This document shows, piece after piece, positions 26,689 to 35,507 of a DNA stretch of 44,504 nucleotides. How positions within the stretch are numbered: the first letter of the stretch is position 1; each line of letters opens with the position of its first letter. Both the position numbers and the translations under genes were made by a program. The DNA comes from an uncultured Actinomycetes bacterium (GTDB lineage: Bacteria; Actinomycetota; Actinomycetes; Nanopelagicales; Nanopelagicaceae). The DNA lies in NCBI GenBank assembly GCA_903852585.1, contig CAINRG010000008.1, forward strand, positions 1-44,504, in the 5' to 3' direction. The notes below the pieces were generated by a model that had not been told where the DNA came from, searched no databases, and worked only from the letters and a program-made list of their open reading frames with translations.

Positions 26689-27714
26689 ATGCGTATTGGT
26701 GTACTCACAGGCGGCGGAGACTGCCCCGGCCTTAATGCTGTTATTCGTGCAGTAGTCCGTAAGGGAATCAAAGAATACGGTTATGAATTTGTAGGATTCC
26801 GCGATGGATGGAAGGGCCCTCTCGAAGGACTCACCATGCCCTTGGACCTCACTACTACTCGTGGAATTCTTCCACGCGGCGGAACAATCCTTGGATCATC
26901 TCGCACAAACCCTTTCAAGATCGAGGGTGGAGTAGAAAAGATTAAAGAGAATTTGGCGGCGATGGGCGTTGACGCGCTCGTTGCAATTGGCGGGGAAGAT
27001 ACGTTGGGCGTTGCCACAAAGCTTGATTCATTGGGCGTCAAAGTTGTTGGCGTTCCAAAGACAATCGACAATGATCTCAACAACACTGACTACACATTTG
27101 GTTTTGATACATCAGTCAATATTGCAGTTGATGCAATTGACCGCCTTCACACCACTGCAGAATCCCATCACCGCGCGTTAATCGTGGAGGTCATGGGTCG
27201 TCACGCAGGCTGGATTGCCCTTCATGCGGGTATCGCAGGTGGAGCAGCATGTATTTTGATCCCAGAAGTGAAGTTCTCTGTCGATAAGGTTTGCGACTGG
27301 GTGAACTCTCGATTTGAATCCTCTTACGCACCAATTATTGTGATCGCAGAAGGTGCAATTCCTCAGGATGGCGACATGATGGTTAAAGATCAAACACTGG
27401 ATGCCTTTGGTCACGTCAAGCTCTCAGGCATTGGCGAGTGGCTTGCTGGAGAAATTGAAAAGCGCACAGGAAAAGAAGCTCGAACCTCAGTTCTCGGACA
27501 TATCCAACGTGGTGGTTCACCTACCGCTTTTGACCGTGTTCTTGCTACTCGCTTTGGACTTCACGCAATCACTGCGATTCACGATGGCGACTTCGGAAAG
27601 ATGGTTGCTCTTCACGGAACAAAGATTGAGCGCGTTCCACTTGCATCTGCGACAACTGCACTCAAGCTTGTTACCCCTGATCTCTACGCTGAAGCTGAGG
27701 TCTTCTTCGGATAA
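26689..27714 (+). CDS. pfkA: 6-phosphofructokinase, PPi-dependent type predicted
   Basis: A 341-residue PFKA-family enzyme of the actinobacterial group III type. The phosphoryl-donor site reads GGEDT (101-105), with Asp at position 104, and PKTIDND (123-129) has Lys124. In E. coli numbering these are the two positions that separate ATP enzymes (Gly104, Gly124) from PPi enzymes (Asp, Lys). The sequence GGEDT also occurs in the PPi-PFK of Amycolatopsis methanolica, while the S. coelicolor ATP enzyme has GGEGT. The reaction would be reversible: fructose-6-P plus PPi gives fructose-1,6-bisP plus Pi. GGAG precedes ATG 26689. Confidence 0.9.
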   Translation: MRIGVLTGGGDCPGLNAVIRAVVRKGIKEYGYEFVGFRDGWKGPLEGLTMPLDLTTTRGILPRGGTILGSSRTNPFKIEGGVEKIKENLAAMGVDALVAIGGEDTLGVATKLDSLGVKVVGVPKTIDNDLNNTDYTFGFDTSVNIAVDAIDRLHTTAESHHRALIVEVMGRHAGWIALHAGIAGGAACILIPEVKFSVDKVCDWVNSRFESSYAPIIVIAEGAIPQDGDMMVKDQTLDAFGHVKLSGIGEWLAGEIEKRTGKEARTSVLGHIQRGGSPTAFDRVLATRFGLHAITAIHDGDFGKMVALHGTKIERVPLASATTALKLVTPDLYAEAEVFFG

Positions 27715-27743
27715 ATTGGTCGCCGCGCGATCTTTTTAAACCC

Positions 27744-27749
27744 TAGAAT
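27744..27749 (+). promoter_or_regulatory. -10 element for a leaderless aroG transcript
   Basis: TAGAAT is six bases before ATG 27756 and no Shine-Dalgarno is seen. It lies in the 41-base gap after the PFK gene. Confidence 0.55.
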
Positions 27750-27755
27750 TCTCCG

Positions 27756-29114
27756 ATGACTTCCTCGATGCAATCAAAAATCGACTCAATCTTCACTCCC
27801 GGTCTTGTGGCTGCCCAACAGCCACAATGGCCAGGGGGTCCAGATGGAGAGCCAGTTCAGCGCGCAGTCGCACAACTTCAAAAACTTCCACCACTTGTCT
27901 TCGCTGGTGAGTGTGACAACCTCAAAGCACGTATTGCTGAAGCTGCTGAAGGAAGAGCATTTTGGCTTCAAGGCGGAGATTGCGCTGAAACCTTTGTAGC
28001 AGCAACAGCTGACTCGATTCGAAATCGCATTAAAACTATTCTGCAGATGGCTGCAGTACTCCAATATTTTGCAAGCATGCCTGTTATTAAAGTCGGCCGA
28101 ATGGCTGGCCAATTTGCAAAACCACGAAGCAATAACGATGAAACTCGAGATGGAGTAACCCTGCCGGCTTATCGTGGAGATGCCGTCAATGATTTAGCTT
28201 TTACCCTTGAGGCGCGCACGCCAGACCCACAGCGTCTTGTCCAGGTCTATAACACTTCTGCTGCAACGCTCAATCTTGTGCGCGCATTCACGACAGGTGG
28301 ATTCGCAGACCTTCGTCAGGTCCACGAATGGAACAAGGGCTTTGCAAGCGATCCCCGCTTCGGCGCTCGTTACGAGCAACTTGCAAATGAAATTGGTCGA
28401 GCTCTTGAGTTCATGGTTTCTGCCGGTGTCGACCCAGAAGCATTTAAGACAGTTGATTTTTATTCAAGCCACGAGGCGTTGATTCTTGAGTACGAAAAGG
28501 CTTTAACCCGCATCGATTCACGCACCGGACTTCCGTACGATGTATCAGGGCATTTTGTCTGGGTTGGAGAACGCACTCGTCAACTCGACGGAGCACACAT
28601 GGATTTTGCTTCCAAGATTCAAAATCCAATCGGCATCAAACTTGGACCAAAGACAACTCCTGAAGATGCGCTTGCAATGATTGCAAAACTCAATCCAAAG
28701 AATGAACCTGGCCGACTCACCTTTATTACGCGAATGGGCTCTGGTCAGATTCGCGACAAGTTACCTCCGCTTGTCGACGCGGTGACAAAGTCGGGGGCAA
28801 AAGTTTTGTGGGTCTGCGATCCGATGCACGGAAATACCTATGAAACTTCTACTGGGTACAAAACTCGTAAATTTGATGACGTCATGGACGAAGTTCGCGG
28901 TTTCTTTGAAGTTCACAAAAAGCTTGGAACTCATCCAGGTGGAGTCCATATCGAGCTCACAGGTGATGATGTAACTGAGTGTGTCGGCGGAGGAGAGCAA
29001 ATCTCAGAGGCCGATCTTGCTGGCCGTTACGAGAGCGCCTGCGATCCTCGCCTCAATCACACCCAATCCCTCGAATTGGCATTTCTTGTAGCGGAGATGT
29101 TGCGCGACCGTTAA
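27756..29114 (+). CDS. aroG: 3-deoxy-D-arabino-heptulosonate 7-phosphate synthase, class II
   Basis: The first enzyme of the shikimate pathway condenses PEP with erythrose-4-phosphate. At 452 residues it is the class II (plant/actinobacterial) type. Conserved blocks are LQGGDCAETF with the metal-binding Cys, VGRMAGQFAKPRS, the FSSHE-like YSSHEALILEYE, LWVCDPMHGNT and the late THPGGVHIELTG. PEP from glycolysis and E4P from the pentose route tie it to the preceding PFK and sugar kinase. In mycobacteria this gene neighbours pknL, as it does here a few genes away. Confidence 0.94.
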   Translation: MTSSMQSKIDSIFTPGLVAAQQPQWPGGPDGEPVQRAVAQLQKLPPLVFAGECDNLKARIAEAAEGRAFWLQGGDCAETFVAATADSIRNRIKTILQMAAVLQYFASMPVIKVGRMAGQFAKPRSNNDETRDGVTLPAYRGDAVNDLAFTLEARTPDPQRLVQVYNTSAATLNLVRAFTTGGFADLRQVHEWNKGFASDPRFGARYEQLANEIGRALEFMVSAGVDPEAFKTVDFYSSHEALILEYEKALTRIDSRTGLPYDVSGHFVWVGERTRQLDGAHMDFASKIQNPIGIKLGPKTTPEDALAMIAKLNPKNEPGRLTFITRMGSGQIRDKLPPLVDAVTKSGAKVLWVCDPMHGNTYETSTGYKTRKFDDVMDEVRGFFEVHKKLGTHPGGVHIELTGDDVTECVGGGEQISEADLAGRYESACDPRLNHTQSLELAFLVAEMLRDR

Positions 29115-29122
29115 ATCAGGTT

Positions 29123-29128
29123 TAAGTT
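29123..29128 (+). promoter_or_regulatory. -10 element for a leaderless ogt transcript
   Basis: TAAGTT is six bases before ATG 29135, just after the aroG stop at 29114, so ogt need not depend on the aroG message. Confidence 0.5.
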
Positions 29129-29134
29129 TCTCAG

Positions 29135-29629
29135 ATGTTGTCTCAGACGTTTCACAAGACTCCGATAGGCACTCTCTTTCTCATCAGTGATGAGCACATC
29201 CTTCTTGCAGCTGGATTCCGAAGTTTTGAAGACCTCATCGATCGTATGGATGCGCAAGATTCTCTTCGCGAAATTAAGAGCGTTCGAAATATCCCTGTTA
29301 TAAGTGAGCTAGTGAAAGATTACTTTGATGGCGATCTCACTGCATTTAATGGAATACAGACCCGCCAACCTGGGGGAGAGTTTTTTCAATCTGTCTGGAA
29401 AGTTATGCGCAAAATTCCTGCAGGCAAGACGATGTCATATGCAGAATTAGCTAAGCGTGCAGGATCTGAAAGCGCGGTCCGGGCGGCCGGAAGCGCTTGT
29501 GCCCGTAATTTGATTGCGCCAATAATTCCTTGCCACAGAATCGTCAAAAGTGGCGGTGCTCTTGGAAATTACGGCTTTGGACTTGAATCGAAAGAGTGGC
29601 TCTTACGCTTTGAAGGCGCTCTCAAGTAA
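29135..29629 (+). CDS. ogt: Methylated-DNA--protein-cysteine methyltransferase
   Basis: A suicide repair protein that takes alkyl groups from O6-alkylguanine. Its 164 residues comprise an N-terminal RNase-H-like part and the C-terminal DNA-binding domain with KIPAGKTMSYAELAKRAG, the Arg finger in SAVRAAGSA, and the active-site PCHRIV near residue 132-137. It lacks Ada N-terminal methyl-sensor motifs, so it is Ogt-type. Its last 27 bases overlap the convergent threonine aldolase gene. Confidence 0.93.
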   Translation: MLSQTFHKTPIGTLFLISDEHILLAAGFRSFEDLIDRMDAQDSLREIKSVRNIPVISELVKDYFDGDLTAFNGIQTRQPGGEFFQSVWKVMRKIPAGKTMSYAELAKRAGSESAVRAAGSACARNLIAPIIPCHRIVKSGGALGNYGFGLESKEWLLRFEGALK

Positions 29630-30646
29630 TCCTGGTAGAACTGAGTTTGTCTTAGAAATATCAGCATCTGAGAGATCTCGATGCGTCACAAGGCGCAGAG
29701 TTGTTGGCCCAAGAGCGCTGGCGAGAATCCCGGCTTCCTTCAGTGAAGCGTTAAGCGTTGGTGCTGTAACAGAAGCGTCGGTGAGGTCGAGAACAACAAT
29801 ATTTGTGTGAACATATTTAAGTGCTACAGATTTCGGAGCAACGGAAAAACAGGCCTGAGCAATCTCCCGAGCACGACGATGATCATCGGCAAGGGAAGGA
29901 ATGTTGTGATCCAATGCAAAGTCGATTGCAGCAGCGAGAAGCCCTACTTGTCGCATACCCGCACCGTAGCGCTTTCGCCAGATACGGGCTTCTGCCACGC
30001 GCTCCTTTGTGGATAGCAGCATAGAACCGATTGGGGCGCCGAGTCCTTTCGAGAAGCAAACGCTCACCGTATCGAAATTTTCCGCATAGTCGGTAAAGGA
30101 AATTCCTGATGCGACATGAGCATTCCAAATTCGAGCACCATCAAGGTGCGTTGTAATTCCAACCTTGGAAGTCATCGCACGAAGTTTACGAATTTCCTCA
30201 AGAGATTGCACAGTGCCGCCGCCAAAATTGTGCGTATTTTCAACTGCAATTGCAGTTGTGGAAACAAGATATGGGCCAGAGTCAGGACGAGCAATCGCCA
30301 TTGCATTTTCTGCAACTAGCAGGCCATGGTCTCCCTCCCATGTACGCGTGGTGATTCCACTAAAAGCAGCACCAGCACCAAGTTCTGCTCGAACGATATG
30401 TGCAAATGTTTCTGTGAGAAGTTCTTCACCAGGTTTTACGAGGGTTCGGATACCAAGCTGATTGGAGAGAGATCCCGTGGGAGTAAATACTCCTGCCTCT
30501 TTGCCAAACATTGCTGCGACCCGAGATTCAAGGGCATTCACCGTTGGGTCATCAGCGTAGACATCATCACCAACTGGGGCAGCCGCCATTGCCGCTCGCA
30601 TTTCATCACTGGGACGAGTAACTGTGTCAGAGCGCAGATCAATCAT
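29603..30646 (-). CDS. ltaE: Low-specificity L-threonine aldolase
   Basis: A PLP fold-type I enzyme that splits threonine or allo-threonine to glycine and acetaldehyde. In its 347 residues the N-terminus IDLRSDTVTRPSDEMR is characteristic, followed by YADDPTVNALE, THLDGARIWNA and the PLP lysine in VCFSKGLGAPIGS. The ATG overlaps the end of the upstream EamA gene by four bases, so export of an amino acid or related metabolite by that transporter is plausible but unproven. Confidence 0.9.
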   Translation of the reverse strand: MIDLRSDTVTRPSDEMRAAMAAAPVGDDVYADDPTVNALESRVAAMFGKEAGVFTPTGSLSNQLGIRTLVKPGEELLTETFAHIVRAELGAGAAFSGITTRTWEGDHGLLVAENAMAIARPDSGPYLVSTTAIAVENTHNFGGGTVQSLEEIRKLRAMTSKVGITTHLDGARIWNAHVASGISFTDYAENFDTVSVCFSKGLGAPIGSMLLSTKERVAEARIWRKRYGAGMRQVGLLAAAIDFALDHNIPSLADDHRRAREIAQACFSVAPKSVALKYVHTNIVVLDLTDASVTAPTLNASLKEAGILASALGPTTLRLVTHRDLSDADISKTNSVLPGLLESAFKA

Positions 30647-31506
30647 GTCGAAATCCTCTCACGTCCTTCGTCAGTAATGATGATGTACATGGCTGAAATT
30701 ACGAGGGATCCGCCGATAATGACGCGCAGCGTCAAAGATTCGTGGCCAAACCAGACACCAAAAAGTGCTGCAAATATATATTCCATTGTCAGGATAATTC
30801 CAGTGCTTGTGGCCGACATAAATGATTGAACCCAGGTTTGAACAATGAATGCAAAAGCACTCGCAAATATTGCGGTGTAAATGATTGCTGCCCATACCCC
30901 CGAGTCTGGAGGCATATGAAAGCCGCTCTTCAAAGATGCGATAAAACAGATAGCCCCAACAGTGCCAAGTTGAAGAACGGTGAGAGCGTATGTGTTTGCT
31001 CCAGCGCTCCATTCGCTTAACCCGACGATATGTCCAGCGTAAAAAGCAGCGCTAATCACAACGAGAAATTCTCCCAGCCCCATCGAGAGGCCATTCATCG
31101 AAAGAAAGCCAAGTCCAACGGCTGCTATTAAAACTGAGATCCATTGGATCTTAGAAATATGTTTTTTCAATAAGCCTGCAGCAATCAGGGGAGTGAATAC
31201 AGCGTAGAGCCCCGTTATGAAACCAGTCTTTGCAACGGTTGTCAGTGTGAGTCCAAAAGTTTGAAAAATATAGCCACACCCAAGAAGCGTTCCGAGAATA
31301 ACTCCTCGCACAACGAATTTCTTATCAAAATGGGCAAATGCTTTTGGCCGGAGAGCAGCCATGATGAGCGCTGCGAGAATAAATCTGCAAGCAAGAAAAG
31401 AATTTACATCTTGCCGCGCAAGAGTGTCCTTCATGACCACAAAAGCGCTTCCCCAGATAACTGCAACTGAAAGCAGAATTCCGGTTAAGGCGTATTTATT
31501 TCGCAA
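30643..31506 (-). CDS. EamA/DMT family transporter
   Basis: A 287-residue membrane protein with about ten hydrophobic segments in two EamA repeats; the start RNKYALTGILLSVAVIWGSA and FITGLYAVFTPLIAAGLL are typical. The only good start is a TTG at 31506 immediately following the stop of the endonuclease IV gene, which implies coupling. Its end overlaps ltaE. It is clearly different in sequence from the EamA protein at 21863. The substrate is unknown. Confidence 0.83.
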   Translation of the reverse strand: MRNKYALTGILLSVAVIWGSAFVVMKDTLARQDVNSFLACRFILAALIMAALRPKAFAHFDKKFVVRGVILGTLLGCGYIFQTFGLTLTTVAKTGFITGLYAVFTPLIAAGLLKKHISKIQWISVLIAAVGLGFLSMNGLSMGLGEFLVVISAAFYAGHIVGLSEWSAGANTYALTVLQLGTVGAICFIASLKSGFHMPPDSGVWAAIIYTAIFASAFAFIVQTWVQSFMSATSTGIILTMEYIFAALFGVWFGHESLTLRVIIGGSLVISAMYIIITDEGRERIST

Positions 31507-32403
31507 TTACTTATTTACCTTTTTTACTTTTACATTCGCGCGCATCTTCTTCAACATTGCGACCTCGGGGCCATGTTCAGCTTCCATTCCAGGGGTTTCA
31601 AGAATGAGAGGTGCGTTTTGTACGGCGGGGTGAGCAAGGAGTTCTTCAAACGGCTTTGAGCCGATTTCCCCTTGTCCAATATTTTGGTGACGATCTTTAA
31701 GGGCTCCGCATACATCCATCGAGTCATTTGCGTGGATGAGTTGAATCCGCTCGATGCCAACAATGGAGACCAAGAGGTCGAGTGTTTCAGTCATGCCACC
31801 CTTTTTCTTGATGTCATGTCCTGCGGCAAATACATGACATGTATCCAGGCAGACTCCAACCTTGGGATGCCATTCGAGAGCATCGAAATACTTTGTTAGA
31901 TCATCAAGTTTTTTTACGAGGGATTGACCTTGCCCGGCCGTTGGCTCAAGGAGCAACCAAGGGTCTTCGTCGGTGAGTTTTTTTAAAACCGGCATCATGC
32001 CTTTATTAATCTGCTTCCAGGCCTTGGAGACGTGGCCTTCATCTACTGCAGATCCGGTATGGATGACTACGCCGTGAGCGCCAATTTCTCGGCCACGTTT
32101 TAATGAATATGCCGTTGAAGCAAGTGAATTCTCATATGTAGATGGAGTCGGCGAACCAAGATTAATAAGGAACGGTGCGTGCACATAGGCTTCAATATCG
32201 TGTTCTTCAGTCTTTGCCCTAAATGCTGCATCTGCTTCTGGATTGGATTCAGGCATCGCCCATCCACGAGGATTGCTTGCAAATACTTGAATTGCCTCAG
32301 ATTCGGTGGCAAGTGCATACTCGATTGAGCGCTTTGCCATGCCTCCTGAAGTTGGAGTATGAGCCCCTATTCGCGGACCTGAGAATGCTTTCTTAGCTGC
32401 CAT
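31507..32403 (-). CDS. nfo: Endonuclease IV (AP endonuclease)
   Basis: This Zn-dependent TIM-barrel enzyme cuts DNA 5' of abasic sites in base-excision repair. The 298 residues carry the ligands in order: VIHTGSAVD, LLEPTAGQG, CLDTCHVFAAGHD, IHANDSMD, DRHQNIGQGEIG and the final LETPGME. The Lys-rich C-terminal tail is short. TAGGCT six bases before ATG 32403 suggests a leaderless start that also carries EamA and ltaE downstream. Confidence 0.93.
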   Translation of the reverse strand: MAAKKAFSGPRIGAHTPTSGGMAKRSIEYALATESEAIQVFASNPRGWAMPESNPEADAAFRAKTEEHDIEAYVHAPFLINLGSPTPSTYENSLASTAYSLKRGREIGAHGVVIHTGSAVDEGHVSKAWKQINKGMMPVLKKLTDEDPWLLLEPTAGQGQSLVKKLDDLTKYFDALEWHPKVGVCLDTCHVFAAGHDIKKKGGMTETLDLLVSIVGIERIQLIHANDSMDVCGALKDRHQNIGQGEIGSKPFEELLAHPAVQNAPLILETPGMEAEHGPEVAMLKKMRANVKVKKVNK

Positions 32404-32409
32404 TCCGTC

Positions 32410-32415
32410 AGCCTA
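32410..32415 (-). promoter_or_regulatory. -10 element for a leaderless nfo-EamA-ltaE transcript
   Basis: TAGGCT on the minus strand is six bases before ATG 32403 and lies in the 19-base gap after the pknL stop (32423). The same hexamer precedes nadE. Confidence 0.5.
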
Positions 32416-32422
32416 TCAAGCC

Positions 32423-34342
32423 CTAACTCAGAGTGATGACGACAACCGTTCCGCGCTTCACCTTTGTGCCAACCTTTGGTGAAATACCCGTAACTTTTTT
32501 GATCTTCTTACTCCCGATTTTCTTAACACTGACCTTCAACTGGAGGCTTTCCAGAGATGTCCGAGCTGCCGATTCGGTGAGTGAGTAGAGGTTTGGAATA
32601 AAGATAAATTCGGTGCCTCGTGAAATAACGAGAGTGATTTTTGAACCTTTAGGAGCGGTCGACCCCGTATCGGGATCTTGACGAATAACTCCACCTGCTG
32701 GAACCGATTCACTGTAGGCAAATGCACTCTTCACAACAAAGCCGGCATCGGTTAGTTCATTTGTGGCTTGATCTGAAGTTTTTCCAACATAGGAGGTGAG
32801 TGCAATTTGTTCAATTCCCTTGCTGAGCAGAAGATCAACAATTGAATTGCGGCGAACAGGAGTACCGGCTGAAGGATTACCGTCGACAATAAGATTTGCT
32901 GCAACTTTCATGTCGAATGCTTGAGAAGTATTACCAACTTTGAGCCCGGCGTTAATGAGTGCTGCAGTAGCTGCATCTTGAGTGAGACCGGAAAGAGATG
33001 GAACGAGAATTCTCTCCTTTCCCTTTGAAAGAACTAAATGAACTGTTCCATTCTTTGGAAGATGACCACCACCACCCGGGATTGATGTCAGTACGAGCCC
33101 TTTATCCACTTCCTCGCTGAAATCTTGCGCCGTGACATCGCTCTGAAGCCCAAGGTGTGAAATTTCAGATTTTGCATCGTCAATACTCAGGCCCACCACG
33201 GAAGGAATGGAGATTTGAGATCCTGGACCTAGGAATTGGTACCAAGATCCTGCACCCACGACAATTACCAAGGACGCTGCAATAACTCGATTTCTCTTCA
33301 CTCGCTTTGATGCTCGCCTTCTAATTTCCGAGGTGGGGCTCACTTCGGCAGTTTTAATGGGTTGAGTCAAACTCTTCACTCGTTCAATGACATGAGCCCC
33401 AATTCGTATTTCACCCTTCGGCGCCTTACTCCTCTTGATGGGTCGCTCGGTCGGCAAAGGGAGATCTAATTCAAGGCTGAGCTGACGCTTGCGCGGATCA
33501 ATATTTTCTTGAATTGTTCGAAGTGAATTGAGGAGCTCGCGAGCATCTCTAAATCTCTTATCAGGATCTGGATCGGTCGCTCTCGAAATCAAAATTTCGA
33601 TCTCTTCTGAAAGTTCTGGCTTGATTGTTCGAACCGCTGGAACGCGTTCGTTGACGTGTTTGTAAGCAATTTGAATAGGTGTCTCACCATCAAATGGTTT
33701 TCTTCCGCAAAGAAGTTCAAAAAGAACAATTCCCAGGGAGTAAATATCGCTTCGCGCATCTGAAATGCCACGTTGGACTTGCTCGGGAGAAAGGTAGGAG
33801 ACACTTCCTAAAACAACGCTGGACTCGGCAGTTTGGGTGGATCCGAGCTGATCGCCACGAGCCAATCCAAAATCAGCAATTTTTACGCGTCCATCTTTAG
33901 AGATCAAGATATTTTCAGGCTTTATATCTCGATGGATAATTCCAATTGAGTGCGCCTCTGCTAGCGCACTCACTACGGGAATGATGTACCGAAGAACCTC
34001 TTCTATGGAGAGTGAGCCACGCTCAAAAAGGTAATCACGTAAGGTGCTTCCTTCAATGTATTCCATCACAATAAAGACTGCAGGTGAACCACCTTCATTC
34101 CAACCTTGATCTTGGATGGAGACAACATTTGGGTGATTGAGAGAGGCAGTAGCTTTCGCCTCTTTAATAAAACGGTCAACAAATTCTTCATCGTTTGCAA
34201 GATGAGGGTGCATAATCTTTACTGCGACGAGTCGATCCAACCGCTGATCCATCGCAAGATAAATCGAGGCCATGCCACCAGCGGCAATAATCTTCTGTAG
34301 CTGGTAACGGCCGTCGATGAGCTCGCCGGTTAGATCTGACAC
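32423..34342 (-). CDS. pknL: PASTA-domain Ser/Thr protein kinase, PknL-like
   Basis: A 639-residue receptor kinase. The kinase domain (about 12-275) has the Gly loop IAAGGMASIYLA, catalytic VAVKI lysine, HRDIKPEN and DFGLAR, and a GSVSYLSPEQ activation segment. A basic juxtamembrane stretch leads to one membrane helix near 353-372. Four PASTA-like repeats follow outside, each with a VPSL/IPNL-type start and an end such as GTVHLVLSKG. PASTA domains of such kinases bind peptidoglycan fragments or lipid II. Gene order with aroG, idsA/crtE and metF matches mycobacterial pknL. The start is GTG 34342. The PknL substrate Rv2175c has no homologue in the window. Confidence 0.9.
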   Translation of the reverse strand: MSDLTGELIDGRYQLQKIIAAGGMASIYLAMDQRLDRLVAVKIMHPHLANDEEFVDRFIKEAKATASLNHPNVVSIQDQGWNEGGSPAVFIVMEYIEGSTLRDYLFERGSLSIEEVLRYIIPVVSALAEAHSIGIIHRDIKPENILISKDGRVKIADFGLARGDQLGSTQTAESSVVLGSVSYLSPEQVQRGISDARSDIYSLGIVLFELLCGRKPFDGETPIQIAYKHVNERVPAVRTIKPELSEEIEILISRATDPDPDKRFRDARELLNSLRTIQENIDPRKRQLSLELDLPLPTERPIKRSKAPKGEIRIGAHVIERVKSLTQPIKTAEVSPTSEIRRRASKRVKRNRVIAASLVIVVGAGSWYQFLGPGSQISIPSVVGLSIDDAKSEISHLGLQSDVTAQDFSEEVDKGLVLTSIPGGGGHLPKNGTVHLVLSKGKERILVPSLSGLTQDAATAALINAGLKVGNTSQAFDMKVAANLIVDGNPSAGTPVRRNSIVDLLLSKGIEQIALTSYVGKTSDQATNELTDAGFVVKSAFAYSESVPAGGVIRQDPDTGSTAPKGSKITLVISRGTEFIFIPNLYSLTESAARTSLESLQLKVSVKKIGSKKIKKVTGISPKVGTKVKRGTVVVITLS

Positions 34343-34348
34343 ACTTGG

Positions 34349-34354
34349 ATTTTA
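34349..34354 (-). promoter_or_regulatory. -10 element for a leaderless pknL transcript
   Basis: TAAAAT on the minus strand is six bases before GTG 34342, inside the 17-base gap after the P-loop kinase gene. Confidence 0.55.
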
Positions 34355-34359
34355 GAGAA

Positions 34360-34929
34360 CTACGGCCGATCTGCCCCTGAAGGCGCGCCACTCATTGCGT
34401 AATCCGCAGCACGCTCAGTCTCTTCGTTCATAAAATGCTTCTCTTCTAAAATCTGAAATTTCAACCATTCTTCCTTCAATTCGACGCCATCTCGCTCAAG
34501 GCCTCGGGCTAATCGCAATTCTTTCGGCGCCCAAATCCAAATTGAAAATGAGGCAAAATCTCGAATTGCCCTCTGCCCGCTGCCGACACCTTCCAGTATG
34601 AGAAAAGAGGGAAGAGGAAATTCAACTTCTTCTCGAAGTGATCCTTTATGCCAATCGTATGGACGATAGGAAATTCGACCCGAATCTGCGGCGCAAGTGA
34701 AAAGGTTGAGAAGTTTCTCCGAAAGAGAGGGAGTTAATGTGCTTTCCCATCCTTCGTAGAGGTCATCCATGTGAATGATTTCGCATTCAGGAAGAAAGCC
34801 CGAAAGTGCATGAGAAAGAGTTGTTTTGCCAGAGCCCGCAGGACCATCAATCGTAATGATCCTTGTCTCTCCGATAGTGGCAGGGGACTGGCGAATTCTT
34901 TCTACGAGATTTTGGATTTCTTCAGCCAT
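34360..34929 (-). CDS. P-loop small-molecule kinase (uridine kinase-like), possible vitamin kinase
   Basis: The 189-residue nucleotide-kinase fold has Walker A DGPAGSGKTTLSHAL near residues 28-42, an IIHMDDLYEGW Walker-B-like strand, a SYRPYDWHKG segment as in uridine kinases, and FLILEGVGSGQRA. A GGAGG motif nine bases away selects ATG 34929 over ATG 34938, where it would have no spacing. It overlaps the PnuT gene by 28 bases and lies in the same TPP-controlled unit. PnuC-type carriers need a kinase to trap cargo, so a thiamine or thiamine-precursor kinase is possible; ordinary uridine or nucleoside kinase is the alternative. Confidence 0.8.
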   Translation of the reverse strand: MAEEIQNLVERIRQSPATIGETRIITIDGPAGSGKTTLSHALSGFLPECEIIHMDDLYEGWESTLTPSLSEKLLNLFTCAADSGRISYRPYDWHKGSLREEVEFPLPSFLILEGVGSGQRAIRDFASFSIWIWAPKELRLARGLERDGVELKEEWLKFQILEEKHFMNEETERAADYAMSGAPSGADRP

Positions 34930-35501
34930 CGAGCCCATCCTCCAACTGCAAGTCCCACAAATATCAGATACAAAATAGCGGTGAGATAGAGCTTTCCGTG
35001 GAAAAATTGATATGTATAAACGCCATCAACAACAAACCACAACGGCCATGCCTCATACTTTTCTTTCACCATAAGAACTTGAGCGATACAGCTTCCAGCA
35101 AATCCGAAGGCATCAGTCAGGCTTGCCGCAGCACCAATATGGGTAAGAAGCGGATACAGGGCAAACCAGGTAATAAGAAAACCAATTCCCCAATTTGCTT
35201 TGAGTTTTTTCGTGAGGCGTGCAGGTTTTGCTCCCTCTTTGCCCCAACCAAACCAACCCCATAGGCCTCCTGCGATAAATACAAATTGCAGAACGCCGCT
35301 TGCGTAGTACTTCTGCTCAAAAAAGAGAATCGCATATAAGAAGCTTGAAATATTCCACCAAGGCCAGGTTGAACGTGGCCCGAATATCCCTAAGGCCACA
35401 CCGACAACTGAAGTAATGAAGGCAAGAAATTCTAAGAACGATAAGTGATATCCCCAGGCGGTAAAAAGTGTAGTCATGAGGAATGTGTTGAGTGAATGCA
35501 T
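34902..35501 (-). CDS. pnuT: PnuC-family vitamin transporter, predicted thiamine transporter PnuT
   Basis: This 199-residue membrane protein has six to seven hydrophobic segments and the PnuC family features: SVVGVALGIFG with WWNISSFLYAILFF early, GLWGWFGWG in the middle, and the late WPLWFVVDGVYTYQFF block. PnuC carriers move nicotinamide riboside; the PnuT branch moves thiamine. A TPP riboswitch directly upstream points to thiamine or a precursor. The ATG at 35525 lies inside the riboswitch (the TAATG loop), so ATG 35501 with AAAGGGG six bases upstream is the real start. It overlaps the following kinase gene. Confidence 0.85.
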   Translation of the reverse strand: MHSLNTFLMTTLFTAWGYHLSFLEFLAFITSVVGVALGIFGPRSTWPWWNISSFLYAILFFEQKYYASGVLQFVFIAGGLWGWFGWGKEGAKPARLTKKLKANWGIGFLITWFALYPLLTHIGAAASLTDAFGFAGSCIAQVLMVKEKYEAWPLWFVVDGVYTYQFFHGKLYLTAILYLIFVGLAVGGWARWLKKSKIS

Positions 35502-35507
35502 GCGGTA

